Assembly: GCF_905220565.1 (NCBI RefSeq) | Contig: NC_059400.1 | Location: 10,066,159 to 10,130,158, forward strand | Source: Melitaea cinxia | Taxonomy: Eukaryota; Arthropoda; Insecta; Lepidoptera; Nymphalidae | Direction: 5' to 3' | Length of the DNA: 64,000 nucleotides | Translations under genes and position numbers: made by a program | Shown: piece after piece, positions 44,501 to 54,543 of the stretch | Layout of the letters: each line of letters opens with the position of its first letter | How positions within the stretch are numbered: position 1 is the first letter of the stretch | The notes under the pieces: model-generated | What the model saw: only the letters and a program-made list of their open reading frames with translations | Database searches by the model: none | What the model was told of the DNA's origin: nothing

Positions 44501-47432
44501 GTGCATCTTGCAAGCATGCGTGCTACAAGAAATCGAACAGATTCCTGAATACCGTCATTTTCTATTTCAAGCCAATCGTCATTTTTAATGTAACGATATT
44601 TTTTCCCCCTTGTAAGAGAATTTTCGTACCACTCCAGAGATTTTAAGAACGAATCCCGACAATTCATAATTTCACGAATGATTGACATTTTCTCACCCTT
44701 TTTGAGAGTACTGCTTTCACTATTATTTCCTGAATCGTTTAACATTTTTGTTTTGTTCGAGTTGTATTTTATAACGTTAATTTTGTTAAGGCTAATGGCA
44801 CTGGCCTCCTGCTCCTTTGATAGTAAAAGCAAGGTGGTCGATTTTATTGAATCGTTGTCCGTTACTTTATAAGTACCATCTGTGTCAGAGACGGTAATTA
44901 CTGGATTTGTGCATTGTTTTGGAACTTCTGATTCTGTATTTAATGTGTAACTATGACCAACATGGCCTACTAAAGATGAATTTGGATCATCCAAAGGTGA
45001 AACATAAACATCGTCAGAAGATTTTTTGCAACAAAAGCAAAAACGATAAAATACTTCACGATAACTTGATGACTTTTGTCCACTTTTACTGTCACTAGAA
45101 TTTACAGAATAAATGTTCACTGATTGATATTCATTAGTTTCATGTTGTTGATTATTGGAACTGATATTACTGGTTTCAATAGACCGATAACGTGATTGAG
45201 GTGTAAAACTATGAGCCGCCATGTTTACGAATTCACTCCAAACGCGACCGTAACTAAATGAAATCGTTCCCGCAATTTATTATAAATATATACATAAATC
45301 CTACTTTTATCGCATCCTGCGTGCTGCGATTGTTTCCCGTTGCGCACTACACACGTCTCGCTAAATACACTACACTGAGCTAATATTGCCATAATAACGT
45401 TAATTAAAAGTACCTATTAATAGAATCAAATACGGTACGTTAAATTGGAACTTACAGTATTGTTTTAAAGAAAGTCTATTGGCAAAATTTTAAGTTATTT
45501 ACAAGTTATAGTTTTCTAGTTACATATTATTCTTACAAGCACCACATTGCAACAACTAAGAAATAAAATAGTAGTTACGATATGGAAAATAAATAAGCTA
45601 AGGAATAAAATATTAATTTCGTTATCTCATAACTGAAACTAAAAAAAACGTGCAATGTAGAAAAAAGATAATCGTATCTCTGCAGATAAAAAAACTTAAA
45701 AAAAACTAAACTAATTAATAAAACTTAAAAACTAAAAAACTGTAACTTCAACTACATTTCATAAATACGATATATAAATATTAATAACGGGTCACAGGAC
45801 CTTCACTTGACACAAATTTGATTTATTATTTATAATAATACCTTCAAAACTGACTGATCTGGCGCCCGCAGGGAGTGTACTCCATCGCTTAGATTTTGCT
45901 TGCTGGTTTTCAACTAAAGAGGTAGTGGACGTCAGTAATTGTTTTTTATTATGAGAATCCAGGAAAGGAAGGGAAGAGTTTATGCTTTTTACTCCAGAAA
46001 TATTTTGATTATTCAGAGCCGTTTCCTTATTTTTAATATCGAGAGCTTGACTTTTAATAACATTTTCATTGACACAAAAATCTTGAACTGTTGAAGATGA
46101 GCCTGCATATCCTGATTCAGAGCAATTAGAACTGCAATTATCTGTTTTATCAAAACTTACTTTTTTCATATCACACTCTTCCTTCGTTTCCATTAATGGC
46201 ATGCTGGTTTCGCGAAGGAAAAGGCTTGTTTGATTTGCTTTATCTTTTGGAGTAGATGTTTTAATTTGAACTCTATGTACGATTTTAATATTGTCATTTT
46301 GATCATTAGGGTGTACTTCAGATGATTTATTACCTGTTAAAGACGTTTCAGATTTTAAGATATTAATTGTACTTTTATCTTTATTTTGTTTAACAAAAAC
46401 TTCATTTAAGCTTTTATTTTTTTCTTTACTATTGCTTAAAAAAGTTGAGGTTATTTCTTCCCCTGGTAATTTTTTTTCAAGTGTGTTACTGGTTTCCCTA
46501 AATAATTGGTCTTTAGCTTTATCTCCAAAAATTTTAACTGGCGAATATTTGGGACTACTTTGCTTTTGCAATACAGGGATATTAGTCACAATAGATGCAT
46601 TTTTTTCAGTCTTAGGTAATAATTTAGGGGATCTAATTGGAATATTTGATCGCTTACTTGTCTTATCACTTTTAAATGGTTGAAATGTTTCAGCAACATT
46701 TTTTTCTTTTTCTAATAAAGTACTTTTATTTTCGACTTTACTATCCTTATTCACTATTGAGTTTTTACTTTGTAGATCATTTACAAGATTTTCGGAATTT
46801 GTACGAATCGGAAGAATATCAGAGCAATTTTTTTCTGAAATGTTACGAATATTTACTTGATAACTTTTTGTTTGTGTTTTAGGACACTGTAGTGCATTGC
46901 TAAAATTGCTAGGTGGTTCCAATATAACTTTAGTCAAAGAGTCTTTCCTTGCCAAGTTAAGCGAAGAACTTTCGTCAGTGGCATCATAAGGCACTGAATT
47001 ATCTTTTATTTCTTCATTAACGAAATTAGGTTCAGTTTTATCAACACTTTCAATTTCTGATTTATTTTTTTCGAGTATGGAACTTTTTTCTGATTCATCC
47101 TTTTCACAATTTTCTTCCATATGTCTAGAATGTTCTCGAATATTCGCTTGTTTCTTTGATAGTGTTTCGTCAATTTTTTTACCCACTGAATAATGTTCAC
47201 TTACTTTCTGTTTTAATGACACTGTTTTGGGTTTACTTAGCTCAGATGCTAAAAAAGAGTACACTTTCAATTTTTCCCTATTTACCTGACGTATCTTCGG
47301 TAAAGTCATAGGTTCCAAATCGTTATCATAATTTTCCGAGGTAAAACAATTCCAACAGGTCACGTCCGCATCTTTTGCACTATTTTTTCTTTTATTCTTC
47401 GATTTATTTGTACTAATATTTTGATCACTCAT
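33457..47432 (-). CDS. btsz: Synaptotagmin-like protein (bitesize/Slp family), tandem C2 domains
   Basis: Slp proteins couple Rab GTPases, phosphoinositides and the cell cortex; fly Bitesize also organises actin at apical junctions. Coding exons (minus strand, in order): 45842-47432, 43969-44096, 39792-39986, 37907-38161, 35560-35729, 34331-34539, 33457-33590; all frames and phases agree (about 893 residues). The N-terminal 570 residues are Ser/Lys/Asn-rich and low in structure, ending in TLPAGARSVSFE. C2A spans about residues 600-710: GEVQFSLLYNYRLGALEV, SDPYVK, NTLNPVFEE, NDFLGE. C2B spans about 730-870: RGDIIIGLKF, SYLLPE, SNDFMG. The C-terminus W(6)G..VALW.TMMQRPNFWVEGSLPLR is a strong Slp signature. 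Some Ca2+ ligands are changed (H for the first loop-3 Asp in C2A; first loop-1 Asp missing in C2B), so calcium binding is probably weak. Alternative 5' exons are likely (see 44553-45222). Orthology to btsz is inferred from memory. Confidence 0.87.
33935..34252 (+). repeat. RTE-like LINE 3' fragment
   Basis: 'tcttcccgtgggtgtcgtag', 'ggcgactaagggataacacc', then the shared tail 'tggaggcctatgtccagcag' and 'tggactgtataggttg'. Lies in a Slp-gene intron. Confidence 0.6.
34331..34539 (-). CDS. btsz: Slp gene exon (C2B core)
   Basis: One base, 69 codons, one base: YLLPERGRLAKQKTAVSRRT to AVRLSLGT. Acceptor cgccccag, donor ACCG|gtgcgt. Contains TLSPRWEHTF and LWDRDRLASNDFMG with three acidic loop residues. 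Very GC-rich. Confidence 0.93.
34588..34865 (+). repeat. R2 interspersed repeat, full-length copy
   Basis: Starts after a T-run at 'tatgtcactaggtcggcaaa' and ends 'ctgctgtgccctacctcag'. Best-preserved copy in the window. It ends up about 50 bases from a Slp exon boundary. Confidence 0.75.
34870..35057 (+). mobile_element. Helitron-like 3' end
   Basis: Ends 'gtgcgaagccgtggcgggtc' then GCTAG|T (CTAG at 35054-35057). Contains 'acagattttgatggtttttc', the usual subterminal block. Confidence 0.5.
35475..35517. repeat. (AT)n microsatellite inside an inverted repeat
   Basis: About 20 AT units, bordered by TTCGTAAT on the left and ATTACGAA on the right, so the whole is palindromic. Confidence 0.85.
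35560..35729 (-). CDS. btsz: Slp gene exon (C2B start)
   Basis: 56 codons plus two bases: TEQFDEHQGSRGDIIIGLKF to GLADVFCK. Acceptor ttttctag, donor AAAAG|gtaagt. Confidence 0.93.
35768..35995 (+). repeat. RTE-like LINE 3' tail with GAT repeat
   Basis: 'ggcgggataaccatccaact', 'gacgggcagcagcgtcttcg', 'tggaggcctatgtccagcaa', then a tail of GATGATGATGA. Closest relative in the window: 33935-34252. Confidence 0.65.
35996..36568. other. Slp-gene intron, no gene recognised
   Basis: Contains a 61-codon minus-strand open frame (36250-36435) without recognisable similarity. Otherwise AT-rich filler. Confidence 0.35.
36859..36916 (+). ncRNA. U2 snRNA-like 5' fragment (pseudogene)
   Basis: TTCTCGGCCTTTTGGCTAAG, then AT.AAA.GTGTA.ATCT and TAATAT, matches the first 60 or so bases of U2 snRNA. 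The branch-site-pairing GUAGUA is damaged (GTGTATATCT), and the rest of U2 (Sm site, stem-loops III-IV) is missing. It cannot be a working U2 gene. Confidence 0.75.
37030..37250. repeat. T-rich tract and LINE-like tail
   Basis: A long T-rich stretch followed by 'ggtctgaaataaggtattat' with ATT repeats, similar in layout to the 3' UTR and tail of the LINE at 58765-59154. Probably a LINE 3' end; weak support. Confidence 0.3.
37670..37865 (+). repeat. R2 interspersed repeat, shortened copy
   Basis: 'aagcgtacggctcacctgag' to 'agactttgagcaggatatcc', missing part of the middle. Ends about 40 bases from a Slp exon. Confidence 0.65.
37907..38161 (-). CDS. btsz: Slp gene exon (C2A second part)
   Basis: 85 codons: VYLLPDKSKTGKRKTKVKKN to PMWYKLHER. 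Acceptor gttcacag, donor AGG|gtacgt. Contains the polybasic KRKTKVKKN, NPVFEETL and FGRNDFLGEV of C2A. Confidence 0.94.
38162..39791. other. Slp-gene intron, nothing recognised
   Basis: AT-rich with short old repeat pieces (an R1-like end 'cctcctcctttatttaagtc' near 39520). No coding exon or RNA gene seen. Confidence 0.4.
39792..39986 (-). CDS. btsz: Slp gene exon (C2A start)
   Basis: 65 codons: ARSESMASVYSGAGEGLRGN to RNRSDPYVK. Acceptor attttaag, donor AAG|gtacgt. GEVQFSLLYNYRLGALEV opens the C2A domain; loop 1 keeps both Asp residues (PID, SDPY). Confidence 0.94.
40781..41308 (+). pseudogene. THAP zinc-finger remnant (two exons), antisense in a Slp intron
   Basis: First exon 40781-40857: IPSCVIKWCKNNTKVNKKSE, then GISFH, with C-x4-C and the F-H end of a THAP start; the expected ATG before PSC is ATT here. 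Donor CACAC|gtaagt. Second exon from 41212 (acceptor gttttag): FPTNILIRGEWVAAVRQ, the FP...W..AVR stretch of THAP domains, then the frame closes at 41308 before the second C-x2-H pair. THAP domains are DNA-binding modules found in P-element-type transposases and host factors. Start and end are broken, so this is a relic. Confidence 0.65.
41309..43629. other. Slp-gene intron, nothing recognised
   Basis: AT-rich. A minus-strand open frame of 95 codons (43215-43502) has no recognisable similarity and no confirmed splice sites, so it was not called. Confidence 0.35.
43630..43772 (+). mobile_element. Helitron-like 3' part
   Basis: (CTGT)n, 'ggctaatcttcgggacggct', 'actttcactagaagatagag', then 'acgcgagcgaaatcgaaggg' and CTAG|T at 43769-43772. 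Lies in a Slp intron. Confidence 0.55.
43969..44096 (-). CDS. btsz: Slp gene exon (linker before C2A)
   Basis: Two bases plus 42 codons: EIYISEGLSSGHATLPRRSN to DRFPINRSGLQ. Acceptor ttttttcag, donor CAG|gtaaat. Its two-base entry phase fits both the 45842-47432 exon and the 44553-45222 exon. Confidence 0.82.
44553..45222 (-). CDS. Long open exon: possible alternative 5' exon of the Slp gene, or a separate gene
   Basis: An ATG at 45222 opens a frame that stays open to a stop at 44479 (247 residues if unspliced). The protein is Ser/Asn-rich with a cysteine cluster (FCFCCKK, residues about 62-68) and a more ordered end (MNCRDSFLKSLEWYENSL, WLEIENDG). Two possible donors (ACG|gtattc after 44553; ATT|gtatac after 44493) both leave one base, the phase needed to join the Slp exon at 43969-44096. 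That, and the position between two Slp exons, suggest an alternative first exon. No known domain is recognised; a single-exon gene is the other possibility. Confidence 0.5.
45223..45841. other. Slp-gene intron or alternative promoter region
   Basis: Directly upstream (minus strand) of the ATG at 45222. It is less AT-rich at 45230-45380 and could hold a promoter for the 44553-45222 exon. No defined element seen. Confidence 0.3.
45842..47432 (-). CDS. btsz: Slp gene long N-terminal exon
   Basis: ATG plus 530 codons and one base; donor GAAG|gtatta within 'SVSFE'. Start chosen as the first ATG of the open frame (MSDQNISTNKSKNKRKNSAK), preceded by AT-rich non-coding sequence. Composition is dominated by Ser, Lys, Asn and Glu, with a C-x2-C near residue 26 (TCWNCF) and short basic/proline stretches (IPIRSPKLLPK). 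It lacks a clear Rab27-binding helix. The phase matches the next Slp exon, giving FEDEIYISEG. Unspliced it would stop at 45792, but the donor is a good match. Confidence 0.78.
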
Positions 47433-47949
47433 AATTAATCAATTAATCAACTATAATCAAATTAAACAACCTTATTAACTGTGCGATCATGAGAGACTAA
47501 ACCTTCACCGAGACATCAAGGCTTTAAATAGCTAAGGACCGGACGCTCATGTATAAAAATATTATAATGTATTTTAAACGACGTAAATATTCATGATACT
47601 TATTATTATATAATACATAACGTTGTGCAACATTTGAAAAAATCCTATACTAATAATAAATATAATAATTCATATATAGAATACAATTGATTATGATTAT
47701 TATTTAAATATTAAATTTTCGAAAAGACCGTGACGTATTAAGTAAAATAAAAAAAATATTAATAATTACCAAGGTCATTTTATATTTTATGTTTAGGACC
47801 TGGGTGACCGAGCTTAGCTCGGTATTTTTAATAAATCGTGTTTTTTGAAAATCATATTTAAATACGAATTACATATTGATAAAATATGAATAATATTTTT
47901 CGATTTTATTTTTTTAGAAAAAAAAAGAAAAAAAAAAAAACGATAATCG
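47433..47949. other. Upstream of the Slp exon, non-coding
   Basis: Very AT-rich. It may hold a promoter for the isoform starting at 47432; no motif is convincing. Confidence 0.35.
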
Positions 47950-48034
47950 GATCTGGAAAAGTTGAGGATTCGAACCATGAACTTTTCGGCCGAGCGCGAT
48001 CGGCCGATTTCCCCTGAGCTACTACAACTTTATT
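47950..48034 (-). ncRNA. tRNA-like sequence with Pol III boxes
   Basis: On the minus strand: A-box-like TAGCTCAGGGG, a strong hairpin CGGCCGA/TCGGCCG where an anticodon arm would be, a perfect B-box-like GGTTCGAATCC, then 20-some bases later a long T-run (a Pol III stop). The acceptor and T stems pair poorly (GTTGTAG with CCTCAAC is 5 of 7). A tRNA pseudogene or SINE head is more likely than a working tRNA. Confidence 0.5.
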
Positions 48035-48119
48035 GACAGATGCGAAATTTACCTTCTTATTCTGACGATATTGTAGCCATTTTTTCATTGCCTAAAAACA
48101 GGGATAAAACGACATTTTC

Positions 48120-48235
48120 TAAAAATGAATCCTAGCTAGATTTATTTATCTCCCCCAAAATTCCCTGCATACTAAATTTCATGAAAATCGTTGGAGCCGT
48201 TTCCGAGATTCAGATTATATATATATATACAAGAA
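48120..48235 (-). mobile_element. Helitron-like fragment, family B
   Basis: 'taaatttcatgaaaatcgtt', 'ggagccgtttccgagattca', then an AT repeat; the same subterminal pattern as at 1933-2125. Confidence 0.4.
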
Positions 48236-49870
48236 TTGCTCGTTTAATAGTATGTTTATTTAAAACCATTTTAAGTTTACGTCTATCGAGAATAACGTAG
48301 GTATTAACCTCGAAGTAGCGACATACGAGAAGTCATTAATAATATGAAGTGTATTAAATTAATATAGATTCTCAATACTACATAATTTTCTCGAAAATTC
48401 TAGTGATTATAGAGTTATTACTATCCACAAAAAAACGCTGATATTTTATTATTGATAAAATTGTTGAACAATTATTTACCCTCAATTTTTTTTTTTAATC
48501 AACCTAAAGACTAGATACACATGTACATTAAAAAAAAATAAAAAATGTTTTTTTAAATAAAAATCAAATTTAGTAGTGATCAAACTATGAAAACGTACAT
48601 GAAATACAAGACAAATAGGTTTATATTAGGTGAATCACTGAACATGGGTCATACAAATTATATCATTTAAGTTTGACCTCTAAACTATTATGTAATAGTT
48701 TTTATTAGTTTATATTGTACGGAGAAGTATACTAAATTCCTAAATTTATCGTAGATCTAACTTTCAATAATAATAATAAAATAACAAATTATTAAACACA
48801 TTAAAGACGGACATTCAAGAACTGAACGAAAACAAACTACCTACTTACTATATTATATAGCCCATGACAATCTAAAAACTGTTCGTGAGTTTGGCTTTTT
48901 TATAATATTTATTTTATTATTTTTCTTTAATACAAAAATAAAACTTTTTGGTTTTATAATGAAAAAAAAAATCTCGTTTATGTTTTTTTTATTGAAGCTT
49001 CTATTTATCTGAAAGACAGATAAATAAACCAATGTTAGGAACAAGCTCTTATAGTAAGGAGTACAGGCTTACAAATTTACTATAAAACACTACACCTATT
49101 ACTATTATAGTACAAGCATCAAAAATTTCTAACTACTTTCTGTAATTAACATAATTGTCACGTATTTGTTATGAGTTGTAAATTCACCGAAAAAGAAACT
49201 TTAGTTCTAAGACGTAAGAGATCAATTTTGAATATACTTTTATTAAAAGTAACGAATGAAAATAGTGGTCATAAGGTGGCATTGTTTAAATATCCACGGT
49301 GGCCGAAAAAAAGAATGCCAGTGTCACATCGTAGTATAATCGTAACACCGCCGCTCTCTCTGACAGATAAGGAGAGTATTCACGGCTTATCGCGTTATAA
49401 TTACGTAAAAAAAATACATAAACGAAACTTTTACTTTCAGCCTTTATAAATAGCTTGTATTATAAAATCAGACCAGGCTAAAAAACATCAATCTATGACT
49501 AATATAAGTGAAACCCGGTATAATATATAGTTTATATAAATAAAATAAAAATATAGACGTTAAGAAGCTAAAAAAATTCCATGAGCCAACAGATCAAATA
49601 GTTGTCATAGTTTCAAACAGGTACCATGCAGGTTTGTGAAATACACGTTTAAAGTAAAATAAAAACTTATGTAATCGAGTTAGTTCTAGTTATGAATAAA
49701 AAATATTTCAAGTTCCTTATTACATATTAATTTATTACTTAAATAAACAACTAAAACTAACTAATATAATTTATTCTATTTGACGAAAATGTTGTATTGA
49801 CGACGATTGAATTTAATTAAATTTTTTTTTATCAAAACTAGACAAGCACGGAAATATTTTAATGACATAT
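48236..49870. other. Intergenic, no supported gene
   Basis: AT-rich. A 92-codon plus-strand open frame (49171-49449, MSCKFTEKETLVLRRKRSIL...) is less AT-rich than its surroundings but has no recognised domain, promoter or splice context; left as a weak candidate. Confidence 0.35.
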
Positions 49871-49882
49871 CCATAACAGACA

Positions 49883-49922
<40 letters not shown>

Positions 49923-49934
49923 TGTCTGTTATGG
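49871..49934. repeat. Perfect 64-bp palindrome with AT core
   Basis: CCATAACAGACATAACTATA on the left and its exact reverse complement on the right, joined by an (AT)n core. The two 32-base halves are perfectly complementary, so the DNA can form a cruciform and an RNA a hairpin. Confidence 0.95.
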
Positions 49935-50553
49935 TGTATATATATATATATTATTTTTTTTTTTTTTTTTTTTTTTTAATATGTTCTTTACATGAAAAAA
50001 TTATTTCAATATTAGTGGAATACGTAGGTATGTGTAAAAAGATGCGAGTGGGCAGTAAATAAATACATACACCGATCGATGACTTAATATTTATTTTTGA
50101 ATTAACACATTTCTATCGTAATAATATTGCAATACTATGTTCTAACTTAAAAAGTAACGATGCCATAAAGATGGATTTTATGTGCTAGGTGTATAAATTA
50201 ATGTTATGCTGTAGTATCTAACATATTTTGAAACGAGTTGTTTTCTATTCCATATTAATAGTACGTTATTTATGTTCGTATCAAGGTCGCTAATAAAGCA
50301 TAAAATCAAAATATTATACAACTTAGAGAGATTAAATTAGTAGATTGTTTTAAGACTAATTGCTGCTTCAATTATTATGAGCTGCACTGCATACGTGGTG
50401 ACAACAAACACAAATAGCATAAAACAAGAACAATATCGGCTATGTTATTTTTTCTTTTGTTAACACTATATTAGAGGTGTTGACCTCTAGCTCTGTCTCT
50501 CGCAGAAATCGAAATCATATACAAGCACGAATAAATGAGTTTTATTTAATGAT

Positions 50554-50881
50554 CTAGCTGTGCCTGCGACCTCGTCCGCGTGGAATTTAACATAAAAAAT
50601 GTTGTTTATTTCGTAGTTATAAAATAAATAAATGTCTAAAATAAAAGTAATAGTTTTTGCTTACTACATCAGCTATCTGTAAGTGAAAGTCCCGTCAAAA
50701 TCGGTCCAGCCGATTCAGAGATTAGCCGGAACAAACAGAGAGACAGACAGACAGACAGACAAAAATTGTAAAATATGTTATTTTGGTATATGTACCGTGT
50801 ATATACATCAATAAGCATTTAGTAAAAAGCGTTATTTTTAATATTACAAACAGACACTCCAATTTTATTCATTTCTATAGA
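50554..50881 (-). mobile_element. Helitron-like family A, full copy
   Basis: Minus strand: TC start near 50881 ('tctatagaaatgaataaaat'), (CTGT)n, 'ccggctaatctctgaatcgg', then 'ccacgcggacgaggtcgcag' and CTAG at 50557-50554. Confidence 0.65.
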
Positions 50882-51045
50882 TGACGTAAAAACAACAATT
50901 TAATGTTTATTACTAAAACAATAATATTCACTTTTCTTTATTTTACAGTATTGCAAAATGAATTCTCTTAATCGTATCATTTCATAATATCATTTGATAT
51001 CAGGTAAATGATGTTATAATATTAATTATAGACAATTATACTTTT

Positions 51046-51350
51046 TCACGCCGCGTTGGTACAAACTGCAACGGTCACAGCACTGGTTTGTGGCTGTTGC
51101 GCTGGCGGTTTTGGGTTCCATCCCCAGGCACATGACAAACATTTGTATTGGCCATACAGATGATGTTTGTCGTGGTCTGGTGCGGAGGGCATGTTAAGGC
51201 CGGTTGTATCATGCACACCTGATAGCGATCGTCACTCAGATTAGGGAATATATCCCCATTAAACCAGCGTGGTGGATTAAGCTCTGCTCCTTCTCCTGCA
51301 TCGGGAAAGAGGCATATGTCCAGAAGTGGGATATTTAAGGCTGAAGCAAA
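51046..51350 (+). mobile_element. tRNA-derived SINE
   Basis: 'ggctgttgcgctggcggttt' (A-box side) and 'tttgggttccatccccaggc' (B-box-like), then a body with 'catgcacacctgatagcgat', 'cagcgtggtggattaagctc' and the tail 'gtccagaagtgggatattta'. Body and tail are of a type common in Lepidoptera. Confidence 0.65.
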
Positions 51351-51440
51351 GCAAATTATCATTTTTGAACAAAAATTCTTCACAAAAATAAAAGTTATAC
51401 TAAATTGCGAGTAGATAATCTATACATATAATATAATTGT

Positions 51441-52046
51441 GTTTGCTCGCAAACGAAAAAAAAACCGATTTCAATTACATTGACGAATAATAACAACGTA
51501 GATCGACGAAAAAATAGTCAAGTAACTACGCGTTATCAAAGATTATTCAAAAAGTAGTTATCAGATCTCAATAAAATTTATATGTGACCACATGGCAAAC
51601 ATCAGCTTTCGATTAAATTAAAAATTATTAAAATCGGTACACCCGGTAAAAAGTTATTGCGGATTTTCAAGAGTTTCCCACGATTTCTCTGGGATTCCAT
51701 CATCAGATCCTGGTTTCCTTATCATGGTACTAAAACTAGGGATATCTTCTTTCCAACAAAAAAAGAATTACCAAAATCGGTACATCCAGTAGAAAGTTAT
51801 GCGGTATAATACAACGTAGGTCGACGAAAAAAGCGTCAAGTAAAAACGCATTATTAGATAGGTATAACTCGAAAAGTAGTTGTTAGATCTCAAATAAATT
51901 TAAATGGGACCAATAGACACACACCACCTTTCGATTTAAAAAAAAAAATGTCGATATCGTTCCACATGGTCAAAAGTTCTGATGTAACATTCATAAAAAA
52001 AAAATACAGTCGAATTGAGAACCTCCTCCTTTTTTGGAAGTCGGTT
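51441..52046 (+). repeat. R1 interspersed repeat, full-length copy
   Basis: From GTTTGCTCGCAAAC to TTGGAAGTCGGTT. Very like the copies at 6365 and 29851. Confidence 0.78.
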
Positions 52047-52129
52047 AAAAATGGTAGGAAAGTCAAAATTGTACATTGAATATTTTTTAAAAGAATACTT
52101 GGGGGTGTGATCTACAATCGATACCGAAG

Positions 52130-52572
52130 CCAAAAAAAGAGTTTAAAGCATTTTTGTCTGTTTGTTTGTTTGTCTGTATGTATGTCCGGGATAAACTCAA
52201 AAAGTACCGCATGTATTTACTTCAAATTTGGCACGAATATTATTAAGAAGTCGGGTCAACATATAGGCTACATATTATCATGCTATCACCTACCGGGAAC
52301 GAGCAGTGAACCTTTATTTCCTCAACGCATTCTGTAACAACATGTAATCTAACGACGCATATTTGAATATTGTTGTTATTGTGTTAATAACCATGCTATG
52401 AGAGCTAGCTTCACACTATAAAAATCACGCAATATAAGTAACTAAGCCGATAAACATAATTATGAAATGTAAAGAAGAAACGGGTAAATGAATGTTATTT
52501 TAAAAGGTATAATCGTAGGTATTTTTGGTGCTGTATAGCGTTCACGCAGACGACGTCGCGGGCAGCAGCTAG
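52130..52572 (+). mobile_element. Helitron-like element
   Basis: 'gtctgtttgtttgtttgtct', 'gataaactcaaaaagtaccg', then the end 'cagacgacgtcgcgggcagc' and CTAG|T at 52569-52572. Confidence 0.55.
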
Positions 52573-53223
52573 TATTAAAATATGTTCGTTTACGAATGTA
52601 TATAAATAATTAATTATTGATCAAAAAGATGATGTTATTTTAGTTTAATTTATCATTTTAACAATAGCTTTTCATTAGTGCGATGAGGTAAGCTATTATC
52701 AACTGCGATAAAACTATTTACGTTCATTTAAATTATTTTCATATCAACACCAAAATACATGCTATATATTTCTACTACATAATTACGAGTATTGAAATAG
52801 GTACGTAAAACAGTACAGTTCGGCAGTTAGTGTAGTAGGTTACAAAGAAAAAGATAAAAGAGAAATTAAAACGGCTACTATAGGAGGTAAAACCTTATAT
52901 AAATATGTAGTTGCCAATATGAATGGCTAAATATAGCAAATACTTGCTCCCATTACAGGCAGTACACTCAAGTGGCGCCCGCGCATATTGATCAACCGCG
53001 TTGAGTAATCGCAGTGCTGTTAAAATGTGACCGACTAAATAATTAGGATTTAATAACACTGTTTTTACAAAGGAAACGATGTCACAGTAATGTAGTATAA
53101 CCTCAAAGCATTTAATACTTGTAGAATAACAATATTATGTCTTGATCGGATTTTATTTATTTTATCTTCATATATTCTATGCTATTGTCATCTTTAGGGG
53201 AAATAAATATATAGTCATCTATT
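52573..53223. other. Intergenic, nothing recognised
   Basis: AT-rich, no open frame of note, no RNA gene seen. Confidence 0.4.
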
Positions 53224-53520
53224 CTATAAAAATAAATAAAATTGGAGTGTCTGTTTGTAATATTAAAATAACCGCTTTTTACTAAATGCGTATGGATGTA
53301 TACACGGTACATATTGTCTGTCTGTCTGTCTGTTTGTTCCGGCTAATCTCTGAGCCAGCTGGACCGATTTTGACGGGACTTTCATTGGCAGATTGTTGGT
53401 GTAGTAAGGAGTAACTAAGGCTAGTTTTATTTTAGGAATTTATTTATTTTATAACTCTGCGAACTGAACAATAACTTTTTTTGGAAAATTCCACGCGAAC
53501 GAAGTCGCGAACACAGCTAC
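53224..53520 (+). mobile_element. Helitron-like family A, full copy
   Basis: TC start (TCTATAAAAATAAATAAAAT), (CTGT)n, 'ttccggctaatctctgagcc', then the hairpin CGCGA-ACGAAG-TCGCG, seven bases and CTAC (CTAG in other copies). Confidence 0.65.
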
Positions 53521-54543
53521 TTTATAAATATAAATTGATTTTAGTTTCTTTTTTCCAGTATTTTTTTTTTTTGTTATGGAAAACACAAAGACGACCACGC
53601 TGGTTACTATTCCACTTAAGTCAATCATTAGAAAAAGGTTTTATATGGTCTAAGTTATGACTAAGTAATAAAATATAACACAGTTCCACACTAATTAGTT
53701 AAGTAGTTTGACATTTATTTATTTAATACTTTACGTAAATACTGAAATATAATAAGATGCCGAGATAAGGATTTTGTTACATTATTATATCTTGTCGTTG
53801 TGAAACAACATTTTTTTTTTACAAACAGTTAATTCTTATTTTCAAATGTCCTAATAGATGTAAGACCTTTTATAAATTTTTGCTTAAATAGTTTTATGTT
53901 ATTATGAAATTATTTTAATACTTGCAATATATATCCACTTAATCAGTAATACCTAACTACATACTCGTATAATAAATAAATCAACTGTCGTTGACATTGA
54001 ATCCATAGATATGTTGATCGACAACTTTGAAAACATTGTTTCCTAATCTCACAGAACTTAGTATACTTTAGTCCTTATATATATAAAGATAATAATTCTA
54101 TACAAATTGAACATATATATTGCGAAACCACTAAATTGACTAAAAGTTAATAAAAGCGGATGTGCTTTTTAATTATGTTTATCATAGGTAAAGGAACTCA
54201 AAATTTAGATATGTTATATGTTTTAAGAGTTAGATTTATTTAGTGTGCCAATAATTGTGTTTACTTGCAAACAAAAAATAATCGACTTGAATTATATATC
54301 GACAAGCAATATATTGTAATTTTGCTTGTCGTCCAACTTAGTTCGACTAAAAAATAGTCAAATAATACGCATTAATAGAGATAACTCAAAAATTAAGGTA
54401 CTCGTAATATCTCGGTGAAGTTTAAATGGAATCACATAACAAGCATCAGACTTCGAATAAAAAAGAATCATTAAAAATTGGTACACCCAGTAAAAAAAGT
54501 AAACGTAAAAAGTATAATACATAATTAGTATATACGACTAACT

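Noticed and set aside
47950..48034. Functional tRNA gene with an assigned anticodon
   Set aside because: Acceptor and T stems pair poorly and the loop size of the central arm is not seven, so no anticodon can be given.
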